Assembly: GCA_945901065.1 (NCBI GenBank)
Contig: CAMDKI010000010.1
Span: 62,001 to 126,000 of the forward strand
Source of the DNA: Chitinophaga pinensis
Lineage (GTDB): Bacteria > Bacteroidota > Bacteroidia > Chitinophagales > CAIOSU01
Direction: 5' to 3'
Length of the DNA: 64,000 nucleotides
A model generated the notes under the pieces. That model searched no databases and had not been told where the DNA came from. It was given only the letters and a program-made list of their open reading frames with translations. Each line of letters opens with the position of its first letter. Positions within the stretch are counted from its first letter, which is position 1. Shown piece by piece: positions 9,246 to 18,762 of this stretch. A program made the translations under genes and the position numbers.

Positions 9246-10928
9246 TTAGTTCTCAGCCAAATACTCGTGCACAAACTTGATGGCCATAGCGCCTTCGCCA
9301 ACGGCAGAGGCAACACGGTTCATGGCACCCGAGCGTACATCGCCAGCAGCAAAAATACCTGGTACGCAGGTCTCTAGCATCATAGGCTCGCGGTCAAGTT
9401 TCCAAACTTTCTTAAAGGTATCATCAGTCAGCAAATCGCGGCCGGTTACCAAAAAGCCTTTGTCGTCTTTTAATACGCTATCGCCTAGCCAGTCGGTATA
9501 TGGTTTAGCGCCAATAAATACGAACATGGCACTGGCATCCAGCAACTCGTCGGTATTGGTTTCAAGGCATTTTATCACTAGTTGCTCCAGTTTTCCATTA
9601 CCTCGGGTTTCTAATACATCTTTTTGCCCCATAATTTCGATGTTTGGCGTGCCTGCAATCTGGTCAATGAGGTACGACGACATCGTAGCTGTAAGGTCCT
9701 TTTGCCTTATGAGGATAACTACCTTAGTGGCAAACTGCGATAAGTACATAGCACCTTGGCCAGCGGAGTTGCCACCACCCACAACTACTATGGTTTTATC
9801 TTTACAAGCAGCGGCTTCGGTCATAGCAGCGCCATAATACACGCCCATACCTGTTAGCTCGGCTGCTCCTTTGGCTGGGTGGTATCTATAGTCTACGCCA
9901 GTGGTAATAACTATCGATTTGGTTACTATCTCTGAGCCGTCGGCTAGTTTAATGCGCTTATATTTTAGGTCGGGTACTATGCTCACTACCTCTTGCGGCG
10001 ATAGTAGCTCGGCCCCAAACCGCGTGGCTTGGGTAATGGCTCTGCGAGCCAAATCGGAGCCACTAAGCCCATTGGGGAAACCTAAGTAGTTCTCAATGCG
10101 AGAGCTGGTGCCTGCTTGGCCACCGGGTGCCCGCTTCTCAATAAGAGCGGTTTTAAGGCCTTCGCTGGCACCATATACAGCTGCACCTAGGCCCGATGGG
10201 CCGGCGCCAACTATCACCACATCATAAAGTTCTTGTTTGGCGTGGGGCTGCATACCTATGTGGCTAGCAATAAGGGTCATGGGCGGGTTGGCTTCTACCT
10301 TGCCGTCTTCAAAAACCACTACGGGCAGTTGTTTCCAATCTAAGCCATTGCGTTGTAATGTTTCTTGAGCCTCTTCATTGGTCTCTATATCCATCCAATG
10401 GTATGGAACAAGGTTGGCGCTCAAAAAGTCTTTAATAGCGTGCGACTTGGGCGAATACTGGTAGCCAATAAGCTTGATGCCTTCGAACGGAGGCCTATAG
10501 GCGCCCTGCCAACTATCCAATAGGTCGTCCAGTATCGGGAAGAGCTTTTCTTCTGGTGGGTCCCAAGGTTTGGTAAGGTAGTAATCGAGCTGAACATCGT
10601 TAATGGCTTTTATAGCCGCATCAATATCAGAGTATGCCGTAAGCAATACCCTTTTTGCATCGGGGAATGTTTTCTTGGCTTTCTCCAAAAAATCGACGCC
10701 CAACATGTCGGGCATGCGCTGGTCGCTAAGGAACATGGCCACGGTTTCGTTCTTGTTCTTCAGCTCGGTAAGCGAGTCTAGGGCCTCTTGCGGAAATTCG
10801 GTGCTGAGTATGCGGTATGTTTTCCGGTACTTGCCCTTCAAATCGCGGGTAATAGCTCTCAACACCGCTGGGTCATCGTCAACGGCAAATATGATGGGTT
10901 GTTTGGCTTTTTTTTCTGTGCCTTCCAT
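9246..10928 (-). CDS. Response regulator receiver / glutaredoxin-like / thioredoxin-reductase-like FAD oxidoreductase fusion
   Basis: N-terminal REC (AVDDDPAVLRAI, MFLSDQRMPDMLGVDFL), middle Grx-like fold, C-terminal VVIVGAGPSGLGAAVYGASEGL and VVGGGNSAGQGAMYL. Confidence 0.88.
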   Translation of the reverse strand: MEGTEKKAKQPIIFAVDDDPAVLRAITRDLKGKYRKTYRILSTEFPQEALDSLTELKNKNETVAMFLSDQRMPDMLGVDFLEKAKKTFPDAKRVLLTAYSDIDAAIKAINDVQLDYYLTKPWDPPEEKLFPILDDLLDSWQGAYRPPFEGIKLIGYQYSPKSHAIKDFLSANLVPYHWMDIETNEEAQETLQRNGLDWKQLPVVVFEDGKVEANPPMTLIASHIGMQPHAKQELYDVVIVGAGPSGLGAAVYGASEGLKTALIEKRAPGGQAGTSSRIENYLGFPNGLSGSDLARRAITQATRFGAELLSPQEVVSIVPDLKYKRIKLADGSEIVTKSIVITTGVDYRYHPAKGAAELTGMGVYYGAAMTEAAACKDKTIVVVGGGNSAGQGAMYLSQFATKVVILIRQKDLTATMSSYLIDQIAGTPNIEIMGQKDVLETRGNGKLEQLVIKCLETNTDELLDASAMFVFIGAKPYTDWLGDSVLKDDKGFLVTGRDLLTDDTFKKVWKLDREPMMLETCVPGIFAAGDVRSGAMNRVASAVGEGAMAIKFVHEYLAEN

Positions 10929-11056
10929 GAGTGAAAATTAATGTACGATGTACGAAGTACGAGGTACAATTGTATTTAATTATGAATGGAAAATAATAGG
11001 ATGGACCTACTAAACTTGAAAATTAAGTCTTGAGTCTTGTATCTTTCGTCTTGTGT

Positions 11057-12460
11057 CTAATTAAGAGGCATACATATCCTAAACTCGGTTTTGCCGGGTA
11101 CAGAATATATTTTTATAACTCCTTTGTGCTGCTCCACTATCTTTTTTACAACCTCTAAGCCAAGCCCGCTGCCTTTTCCCACTGCCTTGGTCGTAAAAAA
11201 GGGGTCGAATATGAGGTTGATAATATCTTCGCTTATACCCGGTCCGTTATCGATGATGCTAATTACCAACGATTCGCGCTCCAGCTTGGTGGCTATTTCC
11301 AGTACATTCCCTTCGCGGCCCTCCATGGCATCCAAGGCATTATCAATCAGGTTGGTGTATACTTGGTTCATTTCGCTTACAAATAACCTTATTTGGGGCA
11401 AGGTTTCGTCAAAACGCTCCACAACCTTAACGCTGTTCTTCTTTACTTTATGGTTCAGCAAGGTAAGCGTGCTACGTATGCCTTCGCGCACATCAACGGC
11501 CTCTACGTCGCTTGCTCTATCCATATGCGAGTAGCTTTTTACCGAGTTCACTAGTGCCGAGATGCGCTTTGATGCATCTTCTATTTCGCTCACCATTTTT
11601 TCGGTGGTCATTACGTTATCCATCCAACTAAGCACAGGGGTTATTTCCTGCTTGCCAACACATTCCAATACTTTGTCTAGGTCTTCAACATCATAGCCAA
11701 AATCGGCAAAGCTTTCGGCAAGCTCAAAACCATTATCAATACCATGGTCGTCCATCCATTCCACAATATCATCCTCGCGGGCGGTGCGTTCCATCATACT
11801 TTGCTTTAGGTCTTTAAAACCGACCAGTTTGTGATGCAGCAAGTCGTTCACGAAATCAACAACTATCGGTGTTACCTGCATCAGCATTACCCGCTTAAAC
11901 TTCTCGGGTACATGGCTTAGGTGCTTTTTCAGTTCGCTAGCGCTGCGAACCACGGCTGCCGCGGGATTGTTAAGTTCATGCGCCAATCCTGCCGAAAGTT
12001 TGCCCAACGAAATCATTTTCTCGTTTTGCGATTGCTGCTTGGTAAAGTCGCGAACACGACTGGTCATTAAGCTTACCAATTTTTGTGTTAGCTCGTGATG
12101 ATTGCAAATCATATCCATAAAACAATCACGGTGCAACGATAAAATGTCGGTATGTGCTACCGTTACACCATTGCCTCCCGCCTTTACCATCCGGCTGTAA
12201 GGCAACACGCCGGTTACATCACCGGCTTCAAGTTCGCCAACATTCCTTCGTTGACCATTTTGGTTGAAATACAACAGTATTTTGCCCGAAAGTATTATGT
12301 GCATCTCGTTTGTAGGGTCGCCTTCCTTAAACAAGTAAGCATCTTTAAGAATAGTATAGTAGCGTGAGTTGCACACTAACCATTGCAGGTCGTCGTCGGG
12401 CACATCGGTAAACGTATCAAATGCCCGAAGGTGCTCTTTGGTTACTTTGGTTTCCATCAA
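11057..12460 (-). CDS. cNMP-binding-domain sensor histidine kinase
   Basis: N-terminal cyclic-nucleotide-binding fold; GKLSAGLAHELNNPAAAV H-box; N box NLIDNALDAM; G box DNGPGISED. Confidence 0.9.
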   Translation of the reverse strand: MMETKVTKEHLRAFDTFTDVPDDDLQWLVCNSRYYTILKDAYLFKEGDPTNEMHIILSGKILLYFNQNGQRRNVGELEAGDVTGVLPYSRMVKAGGNGVTVAHTDILSLHRDCFMDMICNHHELTQKLVSLMTSRVRDFTKQQSQNEKMISLGKLSAGLAHELNNPAAAVVRSASELKKHLSHVPEKFKRVMLMQVTPIVVDFVNDLLHHKLVGFKDLKQSMMERTAREDDIVEWMDDHGIDNGFELAESFADFGYDVEDLDKVLECVGKQEITPVLSWMDNVMTTEKMVSEIEDASKRISALVNSVKSYSHMDRASDVEAVDVREGIRSTLTLLNHKVKKNSVKVVERFDETLPQIRLFVSEMNQVYTNLIDNALDAMEGREGNVLEIATKLERESLVISIIDNGPGISEDIINLIFDPFFTTKAVGKGSGLGLEVVKKIVEQHKGVIKIYSVPGKTEFRICMPLN

Positions 12461-12462
12461 AC

Positions 12463-12762
12463 TCAGTGTTTAATCTCAAGTTTGGCCATCATTACGGTAC
12501 TCACCGAGTCGGCATACACCCCATAGGCGCTTACCAACGTGCCGCGCAGGCCATCAACGCTTTCAATGGCATACAAAATGCTGTTATCATCGGGGTTGGT
12601 CATGCCCTCAAAACGGTAAACCTCGGTTACCTCAAACTCTTCTGGCGATAACTGCCTTCCAGCAGCAGTGCAATCTAGGCGGCTTTCCTTTAAGTTAAAA
12701 TCGTAGGTATATACTTTGGCTTTAAGGCCGCTAATGGCATCTACTAAGGTATCGTAAGCCAT
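12463..12762 (-). CDS. Hypothetical protein
   Basis: 99 aa ORF 2 nt upstream of the histidine kinase on the same strand. Confidence 0.6.
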   Translation of the reverse strand: MAYDTLVDAISGLKAKVYTYDFNLKESRLDCTAAGRQLSPEEFEVTEVYRFEGMTNPDDNSILYAIESVDGLRGTLVSAYGVYADSVSTVMMAKLEIKH

Positions 12763-13105
12763 GGGTTCGTAGTTTGGTTAGTATTCGTAAATGTACTAAC
12801 CAAGGACGAATAATGATGGTTCGTTATTGTTTATTTTATAATTATTAACCCTTGCTAAATAATGCTGCTCAACTTCAATCCACCGATATAGCAATAGCCA
12901 TAAAAATCTAAGCCCAATAATGCCCACGCCTTCGGCATCAATCAATCTTAGGTCACGATTACTTTGGCTTGTGGTTGTTGGGGGCTACGATTTGGGCTTG
13001 TGTGCAGGGTGGTAATTGTCGTGTGGTAAAGATTGAGTTATCAATGTTATTGCAACTTCTTTAGTTGGTTTTTTGGTTATCTTAGTAAAGAAATTTGCAC
13101 GTGCT

Positions 13106-13354
13106 ATGACAACGAAAGACATCAAGGAGGAAATCACACAACTTTTAAGTCAAGTTGATGATAAAGCCATCTTGCAACAATTCCATCAATGGTTGCAAAT
13201 AAATGCCAAAGTAAAAACTAACGACTGGTGGGATGAGCTAACTGAGGAAGAACAGAAAGATTTGATACAATCAAGAGAAGAGGTGAAGAAAGATGATAAC
13301 CTCCTTGACCATGATAAGGTAATGAAAGAAGCTTTTTCATGGAAAAGAAAGTGA
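13106..13354 (+). CDS. Antitoxin-like protein (first of two paralogs)
   Basis: MTTKDIKEEITQLLSQVDDKAILQQFHQWLQ...NDWWDELTEEEQKDLIQSREEVKKDDNLLDHDKVMKEAFSW; similar to downstream ORF. Confidence 0.65.
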   Translation: MTTKDIKEEITQLLSQVDDKAILQQFHQWLQINAKVKTNDWWDELTEEEQKDLIQSREEVKKDDNLLDHDKVMKEAFSWKRK

Positions 13355-13378
13355 TTTGAGAAGAAAAAATGGATAGCA

Positions 13379-13627
13379 ATGTCAGCAAAGAATATTAAAG
13401 TTGAAATACAACACTTAGTAACCAACGAACGGAGTGAAGCAGTACTCCAAAAGGTGCTGCGTTTACTTAAGCATGAAGATGATGAGCAATCCAATAATTG
13501 GTGGAACACCCTCACCGAGGAACAGCAGCTAGAGTTAGACAGGGCTGAGGAAGAAATTAAAGACCCAAACAATTTGATTAGCCATAAGGAAGCAATGGAA
13601 CAAGCGAGAAAATGGTTGAAAAAATAA
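13379..13627 (+). CDS. Antitoxin-like protein (second paralog)
   Basis: NNWWNTLTEEQQLELDRAEEEIKDPNNLISHKEAMEQARKWLKK; 16 nt overlap with toxin gene. Confidence 0.7.
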   Translation: MSAKNIKVEIQHLVTNERSEAVLQKVLRLLKHEDDEQSNNWWNTLTEEQQLELDRAEEEIKDPNNLISHKEAMEQARKWLKK

Positions 13628-13893
13628 TCTGGCGTAAGAGGGCTCTATATAGGTTAGAGAAGTTACTACCTTATCTAACGGAGGAGTTTGGCGAAAAGGT
13701 AGCTGAAACCTTTCTGGAGAGGTTAAATACAGAGTTAGAACTAATCTCTGAGTTTCCAGAGTTAGGCCCAAAACATCCTACTAAGAACCAACATCTCAGG
13801 GTTATGCATCGTTTAACTAGCATTATCTATAAAATTACCAGCAATCAGTTAATAGTTTTAGATATTTGGGACAACCGCCGTAAACCCAAATGA
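13612..13893 (+). CDS. ParE/RelE-superfamily toxin
   Basis: IIWRKRALYRLEKLLPYLTEEFGEKVAETFLERLNTELELISEFPELGPKHP...YKITSNQLIVLDIWDNRRKP. Confidence 0.85.
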   Translation: MVEKIIWRKRALYRLEKLLPYLTEEFGEKVAETFLERLNTELELISEFPELGPKHPTKNQHLRVMHRLTSIIYKITSNQLIVLDIWDNRRKPK

Positions 13894-14858
13894 AACACCT
13901 TATACTATCCCTCATCCTCCTCCTCTGCTTGGCCCTCACTGCCCAAGCACAAACCCGTGCCCGCTTTTTGGATGTGGATACCGCAAAGAACCCCCTCAAA
14001 ATAGGCCTCGTAAGCGGCGGCATACTGGGCACCTACGGCCTTGCCTTGGGCGGTCTAAACTACTATTGGTATAAAGGCTACCCCCGCAGCGCTTTCCATA
14101 GCTTTAACGATAGCCGCGAATGGATGGGCGTAGACAAGGCCGGGCACATGTTCAATAGCTACTACCAGAGCCGCTGGGCCATGGGCATGTACCGTTGGAC
14201 GGGCGTAAAAAACCGTACCGCAGTTTGGGTAGGTGGCCTTACAGGCACCTTTTTGCAAAGCAGCATTGAAATACTCGATGGGTTTAGCGACAAATGGGGC
14301 TTTAGTTATTACGATTTCGGGGCCAATATGCTCGGCTCGGCGCTCGTGATAGGGCAGGAGCTTACCTGGGGCGAGCAGCGCATAGTCATGAAAATATCGG
14401 CGCACCGCCCCGCTTACCCTGCCGACCTTGAAAGCCGCGCCGCCAGCCTGTACGGCACCACCGCGCCCGAAGTGCTGCTGAAAGACTATAACGCTATTAC
14501 CACCTGGTTTTCGTTCAATGTTTCGTCGTTCATCAAGCGCGAAAACAACTTCCCGAAGTGGCTGAACGTGGCCGTGGGCTATGGTGCCAATGGCATGTAT
14601 GGCGGTTTTGAGAACAAATGGTGCCAAGACCGCGATGTGGAGTTTTGCGACTGCGACCCCGCCCAACAAGTAGTGCGCACCGATGTGCGCCGCTACCCGC
14701 AGTTTTACCTATCATTGGACATTGACCTCACGCGCATCAAAACCAAATCGAAAGCCCTGAGGGCCCTATTCGGCGTGTTCAACATCATCAAAATACCCGC
14801 GCCCACCATCGAGTTCAACCCCGTGGATAAGGTGAAGTTCCATCCGCTGTTTTTTTGA
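13890..14858 (+). CDS. DUF2279 family protein
   Basis: Signal peptide; AFHSFNDSREWMGVDKAGHMFNSYYQSRWAMGMYRWTG; ATGA overlap with toxin stop. Confidence 0.75.
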   Translation: MKHLILSLILLLCLALTAQAQTRARFLDVDTAKNPLKIGLVSGGILGTYGLALGGLNYYWYKGYPRSAFHSFNDSREWMGVDKAGHMFNSYYQSRWAMGMYRWTGVKNRTAVWVGGLTGTFLQSSIEILDGFSDKWGFSYYDFGANMLGSALVIGQELTWGEQRIVMKISAHRPAYPADLESRAASLYGTTAPEVLLKDYNAITTWFSFNVSSFIKRENNFPKWLNVAVGYGANGMYGGFENKWCQDRDVEFCDCDPAQQVVRTDVRRYPQFYLSLDIDLTRIKTKSKALRALFGVFNIIKIPAPTIEFNPVDKVKFHPLFF

Positions 14859-15013
14859 GGCTGTAGCGAGGCAATGCTTCTTTCCTTCGGTGCTGGGGGA
14901 AGCACAGTTTCCGCAGAGGGATGGGGTGGTAGTACCTACGTACTATGTTAATGGCAGCGTGGCTGCTATATGCTAATTGAGCAATTCATGGTTCTTCTTC
15001 CATGGTCTTAAAA

Positions 15014-16297
15014 TTAGGCTTCCTCTTCTCTGCTTACCAGCACCTTGTCAATGCGGGCCTGGTCGGTATCTACAATCTCGAAGCGGTAGCGCTTTACCGT
15101 AAAGTGCTCGCCAGCCTTAGGGATGCGCTTTAGGTAGTACATTACAAAACCACCCATGGTAGTATATTCCTCGTCGTCGTAGCCGGGCATTTCAAGTATA
15201 CCCAATAGCTCAAATACGTCTTGAATTTTGGTACTGCCATCAATCAACCATGAGCCGTCTTCGCGCTCGGTTATCTCGGCCTCTTCTCCAATTTCGGGTA
15301 GGTCGCCTACGAGGTGTTCAATCAAGTCGTGCAGGGTTACAATGCCCTCTACAATGCCGTATTCGTTGGTTACATAGCCCACGTAAGAGCGGCGCACTTT
15401 AAAAATATCAATAATGCTCAGTGCCGAAGTGCTCTCGTGTATGAAGATGGGCTCGGTAGCGAAGTCTGATAGCGGGGCCTTGCTGCCGGTAATCATCCAC
15501 TGCAAAATATCCTTTACGGCTATGGTGCCTATTACATTATCGATGCTGCCATTGCAAAGCGGGAATTTGCTAAACGGCGAGTTGAGTACCATTTGTATAT
15601 TATCTTCGTTGGGCAGTGAAGCGTTGAGCCACACCACGTCTTTGCGGTGAATCATTACGCTGTAGGCGCTTTTATCGGCCATACTGAACACGCTGCTCAT
15701 GATGTCGCTTTCCTTTTGCTCCAGCACGCCACTTTCTGAGCCTTGGGCAATCATGTACTTCAGTTCCTCTTCCGATACCAAATCCTCGCCGCGCTCTTTG
15801 ATGAACAATACCTTAAGCAACAGCTTGGTAGAAAGGCTTAACAACACTACAAATGGGTAGGTTATTTTAGAGATTACCTTCATTATTGGGGCCATTACTA
15901 TGGTTATGCCCTCGGCATAGGTCATAGCAATAGATTTTGGCACCAACTCGCCCACAACCAACGATAGATAGGTGATAATAGTAACGATTAAACCGAACGC
16001 TACCTGCGGGGCATAAGGCTCAAGCCAAACAATGCGCGCCAGTATGGGGGTAAGGTCGTCGGCCAAGGCCGTACCACCATAAGCACCCGCGAAAATGCCG
16101 ATAAGAGTAATGCCGATTTGTACGGTAGAGAGGAAGTCTTCAGGGTCTTTGAGCAGCTCAAGCGCAGTCATAGCGCCGGTGCTGCCTTTGGCGGCCATCT
16201 GTTCCAGTCTCGATTTTCGGGAAGATACTAAGGCAATTTCAGCCATGGCGAACACGCCATTGATGACAATTAAAAGAAGAAGAATTATTATTTCCAT
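15014..16297 (-). CDS. Hemolysin/CorC-family (CNNM + CBS) transmembrane protein
   Basis: DUF21-like N-terminus, paired CBS region, C-terminal transporter-associated domain. Confidence 0.9.
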   Translation of the reverse strand: MEIIILLLLIVINGVFAMAEIALVSSRKSRLEQMAAKGSTGAMTALELLKDPEDFLSTVQIGITLIGIFAGAYGGTALADDLTPILARIVWLEPYAPQVAFGLIVTIITYLSLVVGELVPKSIAMTYAEGITIVMAPIMKVISKITYPFVVLLSLSTKLLLKVLFIKERGEDLVSEEELKYMIAQGSESGVLEQKESDIMSSVFSMADKSAYSVMIHRKDVVWLNASLPNEDNIQMVLNSPFSKFPLCNGSIDNVIGTIAVKDILQWMITGSKAPLSDFATEPIFIHESTSALSIIDIFKVRRSYVGYVTNEYGIVEGIVTLHDLIEHLVGDLPEIGEEAEITEREDGSWLIDGSTKIQDVFELLGILEMPGYDDEEYTTMGGFVMYYLKRIPKAGEHFTVKRYRFEIVDTDQARIDKVLVSREEEA

Positions 16298-16385
16298 ATA
16301 GGCTTAGCGTACAAAGTTACCAATTTTGAGATATTAATGGGTATTTGATGCTAAACGGCGGCTGAGTGGGGGGTATTCCAATTGG

Positions 16386-17147
16386 TTATTCCACTTTCAA
16401 CCCATCATAGGCCAAAAAGATGCCTTCGGGTAGCTCTTGGCTCACGTCGTGGTAAGTGCCCAGTTGGTGGCTTACGTGGGTAAGGTAGGCTCGTTCGGGT
16501 TTAATCTCTTGAATAAGCTCTATAGCCTGTTGTAAGGTAAAGTGCGATATGTGCTGCTCGCGGCGCAGGGCATTGAGTATGAGTATGCGCGTGCCTTTTA
16601 TCTTTTCAATTTCTTCGGGGGCAATGTAGTTGGCATCGGTAATGTAGGTAATATGGCCAAACCTAAAACCCAGCACGGGCATTTGATGGTGCATGGCCTT
16701 AATGGGTATAACGGGTATGCCCTCGGCCACAAAAGGCGCATCGCCGCTGATGCGGTGCATTTGCACGCGCGGTATGCCCGGGTAAGGGTTCGGGCTAAAA
16801 ATGTAAGCGTATTGCTCGCGTATTTCGTGCTCTGTAAAGGCATCGAGGTATAGGGGCATATCGCGCTTTAGCACGTAGTTGTAGGCCCGTATATCGTCAA
16901 GGCCACCAGTATGGTCTTTGTGCGAGTGGGTATAGATAATGCCATCCACGCGCATCACGCTCTCTCGGAGCATTTGTTGCCTAAAATCGGGGCCGGTATC
17001 TACTATCAAGGTTTTGCCGTCGGCCTCAATCATAACCGAGCTGCGCAGGCGCTTATCTTTGGCATCGGTGCTGAGGCACACCGGGCAGGTGCACGCAATC
17101 ATGGGCACGCCGCCCGAAGTACCGGTACCTAAAAATGTAAGCCTCAC
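16386..17147 (-). CDS. MBL-fold metallohydrolase (PhnP-like)
   Basis: FLGTGTSGGVPMIACTCPVC, DTGPDFRQQ, YTHSHKDHTGGLDD. Confidence 0.9.
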   Translation of the reverse strand: MRLTFLGTGTSGGVPMIACTCPVCLSTDAKDKRLRSSVMIEADGKTLIVDTGPDFRQQMLRESVMRVDGIIYTHSHKDHTGGLDDIRAYNYVLKRDMPLYLDAFTEHEIREQYAYIFSPNPYPGIPRVQMHRISGDAPFVAEGIPVIPIKAMHHQMPVLGFRFGHITYITDANYIAPEEIEKIKGTRILILNALRREQHISHFTLQQAIELIQEIKPERAYLTHVSHQLGTYHDVSQELPEGIFLAYDGLKVE

Positions 17148-17416
17148 TTAGCGGGGGTTTGTTGTTTTATTTTTGCGTATACGGCTTGGCTGGCATCGCC
17201 AAGCGCGGTTTCGTCAAGGGCTAATTTACCAATAATATCCACCAAACAATTAATGCGCGCCTCAAGGGTATAATATTGGTTTACTACTATTACCCTTCGC
17301 GCTTCGAGCACGCAATGCCCGGCATTGAAGCTGCCTTTTTCGTAGCGCAGCTCATAGGAGGCCTCTTTGCAGAGGTCTTCCAGTTTTTTTAGGGTGCTTG
17401 TTGTATATTTGAACAT
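17144..17416 (-). CDS. Hypothetical protein
   Basis: 90 aa, 4 nt overlap with MBL gene. Confidence 0.65.
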   Translation of the reverse strand: MFKYTTSTLKKLEDLCKEASYELRYEKGSFNAGHCVLEARRVIVVNQYYTLEARINCLVDIIGKLALDETALGDASQAVYAKIKQQTPAK

Positions 17417-17452
17417 ACCTTTTGAACGTTATTAACGAAATTAACATTCCCC

Positions 17453-18115
17453 TTGGTAATGAAACTATACCTCAGCATATTTTTTGTACTTGTTTTGGCA
17501 TTGCCCTTAGTGGCTCAAAAACAAAAGCCCCAAGACGACCCCAACGAAAAGCCGCCCTTTGTACGGGCAGCCTTGGTAGGCGGCATGAACATTAGCCAGG
17601 TTGATGGCGACGGTATTGCGGGTTTCCGCAAAGTAGGCGCCAATGCTGGTGCTGCGGCATATGTAAACCTTACCAAAGGGTTTAATGCCAGTTTCGAGAT
17701 ATTGTACAGCATGCGCGGTGCCAAAAGCTCATCAAACGAAACTATTCGCGATGGCCGAAAGTTGGTATTGAACCTTGATTATATAGAGGTGCCAGTGATG
17801 GTGCACTACAATGATAGGGATAAGGCCATATTTGGGGTTGGTTTTGTATGGAATACCTTGGTGAGAAGCACCGTTTCGCCAAATATTCTGGCTGAAGACG
17901 TGAATTTTAAACGCGCTACCTTCGATGTGGTTGGTGGCGTTACCTTTCTTATTAAGAAACGCTATGGTATTAACTTGCGTTATACCTACTCGTTAACTCC
18001 CGCAGCAGTTGCCGTTGACAATAGCGCTAGTGGAGGCGGCATACGCACCACACTTGATGGCGGTAAGTTGAGGAATAACGTGGTTGGAATCAGGTTTATG
18101 TATTTTATAAACTAA
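17453..18115 (+). CDS. PorT-family outer-membrane beta-barrel protein
   Basis: Signal peptide; GGMNISQVDGDGIAGFRKVGANAGAAAYVNLTKGFNASFEILYS. Confidence 0.8.
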   Translation: MVMKLYLSIFFVLVLALPLVAQKQKPQDDPNEKPPFVRAALVGGMNISQVDGDGIAGFRKVGANAGAAAYVNLTKGFNASFEILYSMRGAKSSSNETIRDGRKLVLNLDYIEVPVMVHYNDRDKAIFGVGFVWNTLVRSTVSPNILAEDVNFKRATFDVVGGVTFLIKKRYGINLRYTYSLTPAAVAVDNSASGGGIRTTLDGGKLRNNVVGIRFMYFIN

Positions 18116-18762
18116 GCCTGCATCTTTTCGCCGAAACACAAATCGCCGGCATCGCCTAGGCCAGGCACTATGTAGCCGTGAGCGTTTAGCTCTTTATCTA
18201 TGGTACCTGCCCAAATGGTTATACCTGGCACCTGCGCTAGCAGGTAGTCAATTCCCTCGGTAGCGGCAATAGTGCACACCACATGAATTTGCTTGGGTGT
18301 GCCCATTGTTAGTAGTTTTTGAAGCGTAAGTGCCAGCGAGGCGCCCGTTGCCAGCATGGGGTCGCAAACAATCAATACTCGTCCGTCAATTTCTGGGGAA
18401 GTTACATAGCCCATGTTTATGGTAAAGTTTCCCTTGTCGTCGTGCTCGCGGAAGGCACCGATAAAGCCATTGTCGGCATGGTCAAAGTAGTTAAGAATGC
18501 CTTGGTGTAAAGGCAAACCTGCTCTCATAATGGTTACCAGCACGGGTTGGTCTACCAATTGAAAACAAGGGGCCGTGCCTAGGGGCGTTGTCACATCCAC
18601 GGTTTTCCATTCCAGCTCTTTGCTTATTTCGTAGGCAATCACTTCGCCGATGCGCTCAATGTTGCGGCGGAAACGCATGCGGTCGTTTTGTATCAGTACG
18701 TTACGCAGCTCGGCCACATAGTGGGCAACAAGTGATGCTTTTTCGCTAAGGTTGTGTACCAT
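18112..18762 (-). CDS. upp: Uracil phosphoribosyltransferase
   Basis: IMRAGLPLHQGI, VLIVCDPMLATGASL. Confidence 0.9.
   Translation of the reverse strand: MVHNLSEKASLVAHYVAELRNVLIQNDRMRFRRNIERIGEVIAYEISKELEWKTVDVTTPLGTAPCFQLVDQPVLVTIMRAGLPLHQGILNYFDHADNGFIGAFREHDDKGNFTINMGYVTSPEIDGRVLIVCDPMLATGASLALTLQKLLTMGTPKQIHVVCTIAATEGIDYLLAQVPGITIWAGTIDKELNAHGYIVPGLGDAGDLCFGEKMQA

Noticed and set aside
9277-9837. 186-aa plus-strand ORF
   Set aside because: Antisense to the REC/TrxR-like coding region; low-complexity Ser-rich translation typical of shadow ORFs.
9246-10928. Simple annotation as thioredoxin reductase (trxB)
   Set aside because: Missing CxxC dithiol and carrying an N-terminal receiver domain; annotated as a TrxR-like fusion instead.
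14055-14669. 204-aa minus-strand ORF
   Set aside because: Antisense to the DUF2279 gene, which has a signal peptide and recognisable domain; no known domain in the antisense translation.
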